DNA from: Methanobacteriota archaeon
Lineage (GTDB): Archaea > Thermoplasmatota > Poseidoniia > Poseidoniales > Poseidoniaceae
Reading direction: 5' to 3'
Length of the DNA: 35,497 bases
Assembly (NCBI GenBank): GCA_002715725.1
Contig: PAZU01000014.1
Span: 1-35,497 of the forward strand
The notes beneath the pieces are model-generated. The model worked only from the letters and a program-made list of their open reading frames with translations. It was not told where the DNA came from and did not search any database. The position numbers and the translations under genes are program-made. Each line of letters opens with the position of its first letter. Position 1 is the first letter of the stretch. Below, in pieces: positions 34,339 to 35,497 of this stretch.

Positions 34339-35280
34339 CTACTTTTGCAAATCATCGAGGATTTTCCGCACACCACGAGCCAATGCAGCCCCTCCGGAGA
34401 TAACTGCACGACTATTGGAAAGACTAGACGTAGCATGAACGCCATCAACATGATTTGACAATCTTGCGATAGCCCCTCCAGTGAACAATCCGTGGGTACA
34501 TGCAGCATGAACTTCAGTAGCCCCCTGGCTTCTCAATGCATCTGCAGCTTTGCAAATCGTCCCACCAGTCGCGATCATGTCATCGACAATAGCCACAATC
34601 TTTCCTTCAACCTGCAAATCCTTTGCTTTGTGAACTATAGTGTGTGCATCGATTCTGGTTTTCTCCAAATAAGAGAAAGGTAAGCCGATTGATTTGGCAA
34701 CTGCGCTTGCTCTATCGATTGCACCTTTATCTGGAGACAGAATGAAATCAGGGTTTACATTTTCTTGTAAGTGTGCAGCAATCTCAGGCATAGCAGAGGT
34801 AAATGCAACAGGTATTGGCATCTCTTCAAGAGCAGCAGGGGCATGCAAATCAAACACAACGATTCCATCACAATGGGATGCGAGCAATTTCCCAATCGCT
34901 TTGGCACTAATCGCTTCTCCAGGGCGGAATCTCTTATCTTGTCGAGAATATCCAAAGTATGGTATTGCTACAATTACTCCTGGGCCCACCGATTCCATCG
35001 ATTGAGGTCCTATTTCTTTCAGATTTTCAGTACGGCCGGCCCTTACATCTCTCAGGGCTTCCAAGAGTAGAAGTGTTTCAACGATCCCAGCATCGGGAAA
35101 TGTATTGGATACCAAAATCACAGGCTCCTTTCGTACTGCTTCAATCGCTTCTTCAGGGATCCTGATGTATCCTTCAGAGTCGGGAAATCTTCTCGCCTCA
35201 AGAGAGTGATGGCCCCAGCCAAGTTCATTGGCAAGGTCAATTGCAAGCGCTCGGGAGTTGCTCCCCGACACTACTACCAT
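34339..35280 (-). CDS. prs: Ribose-phosphate pyrophosphokinase (PRPP synthetase)
   Basis: 313 residues from ATG 35280. It makes phosphoribosyl pyrophosphate from ribose 5-phosphate and ATP for nucleotide and histidine synthesis. The ATP-binding part has RFPDSEGYIRIPE and YFGYSRQDKRFRPGEAIS, the Mg site is in VVFDLHAPAALEEMPIPVAF, and the PRPP loop is IVDDMIATGGTICKAADALR. The length is in the normal range for archaeal class II-like enzymes. No Shine-Dalgarno is seen upstream, so the transcript may be leaderless. It lies 80 bp before L7Ae. Confidence 0.97.
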   Translation of the reverse strand: MVVVSGSNSRALAIDLANELGWGHHSLEARRFPDSEGYIRIPEEAIEAVRKEPVILVSNTFPDAGIVETLLLLEALRDVRAGRTENLKEIGPQSMESVGPGVIVAIPYFGYSRQDKRFRPGEAISAKAIGKLLASHCDGIVVFDLHAPAALEEMPIPVAFTSAMPEIAAHLQENVNPDFILSPDKGAIDRASAVAKSIGLPFSYLEKTRIDAHTIVHKAKDLQVEGKIVAIVDDMIATGGTICKAADALRSQGATEVHAACTHGLFTGGAIARLSNHVDGVHATSSLSNSRAVISGGAALARGVRKILDDLQK

Positions 35281-35381
35281 GTTGTTAGTGCCGGCGAGGG
35301 GGCTAAATGAGGGTTCTCATGCTACAGAGTAATCACGTTCTTTCGAAAAATGACTCAAAGTCCGTGACTGGAATGGATTAA

Positions 35382-35458
35382 TGGTGCGCGAGGCAGGACT
35401 TGAACCTGCGACCTCCCGGTTATCAGCCGGGTGCTCCAGCCGACTAAGCTACCCGCGC
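35382..35458 (-). tRNA. tRNA-Ile (anticodon GAT)
   Basis: On the minus strand the acceptor stem GCGCGGG pairs with CTCGCGC (one G-U). The anticodon arm CCCGG/CCGGG encloses CTGATAA, giving anticodon GAT for AUC/AUU. The T arm is GCAGG-TTCAAGT-CCTGC. The discriminator A at 35385 is followed directly by CCA at 35384-35382, so the 3' end is encoded here, in contrast to the tRNA-Leu in this window. No intron. Confidence 0.96.
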
Positions 35459-35497
35459 AAAGGCAGGTCGCCGACCGACCATCCCATCATAAAGACG

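Overview
The window looks like a chromosomal segment of a planktonic euryarchaeon, most likely a Marine Group II archaeon (Candidatus Poseidoniales, phylum Thermoplasmatota). The evidence is archaeal information-processing genes (family B DNA polymerase, EF-1alpha next to ribosomal protein S10, the L7Ae-S28e-L24e-NDK-aIF5B cluster, a GINS-like replication factor), moderately AT-rich DNA, very dense gene packing, and large exported proteins with thrombospondin type 3 or PKD modules. No rRNA, insertion sequence, phage module or CRISPR array is visible. The taxonomic call is an inference from gene content.

Layout. 1-910: two small unknown genes, a zinc-ribbon membrane protein (-) and a three-helix membrane protein (+). 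967-4563: a branched-chain aminotransferase (-) divergent from family B DNA polymerase (+), followed by a PKD-domain lipoprotein. 5919-7593: EF-1alpha and S10, ended by a long strand-asymmetric hairpin at 7633-7692. 7708-14750: a probable GINS subunit (-) divergent from an almost 2000-residue surface protein (+). 14779-14860: tRNA-Leu(CAA). 14939-18554: a minus-strand run with a two-helix membrane protein, an EamA/DMT transporter, an unknown AT-rich gene and a HAD phosphatase of the phosphoglycolate phosphatase type. 18591-23084: a plus-strand run with a P1B metal ATPase, a winged-helix regulator, a triple zinc-ribbon protein and a CDP-alcohol phosphatidyltransferase. 23152-28301: a long charged coiled-coil protein and a membrane-anchored beta-propeller/thrombospondin type 3 protein. 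28302-32870 (-): aIF5B, a MoxR AAA+ ATPase, an orphan ParA, a ribbon-helix-helix-like protein and a small protein resembling a PIN domain without its catalytic acids. 32920-35280 (-): NDK, L24e, S28e, L7Ae and PRPP synthetase. 35382-35458 (-): tRNA-Ile(GAT).

How the genes fit together. The window mixes core replication and translation genes with exported or envelope proteins and a metal/phospholipid block. The parts most worth a second look are the ParA / ribbon-helix-helix / dead-PIN-like group, the coiled-coil plus transmembrane propeller pair with its TATA box and operator-like inverted repeat, the divergent GINS-like gene, the strand-asymmetric hairpin after S10, the P1B ATPase with an unusual metal-site signature, and an L24e lacking three of four zinc ligands. 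I see no complete known defence system.
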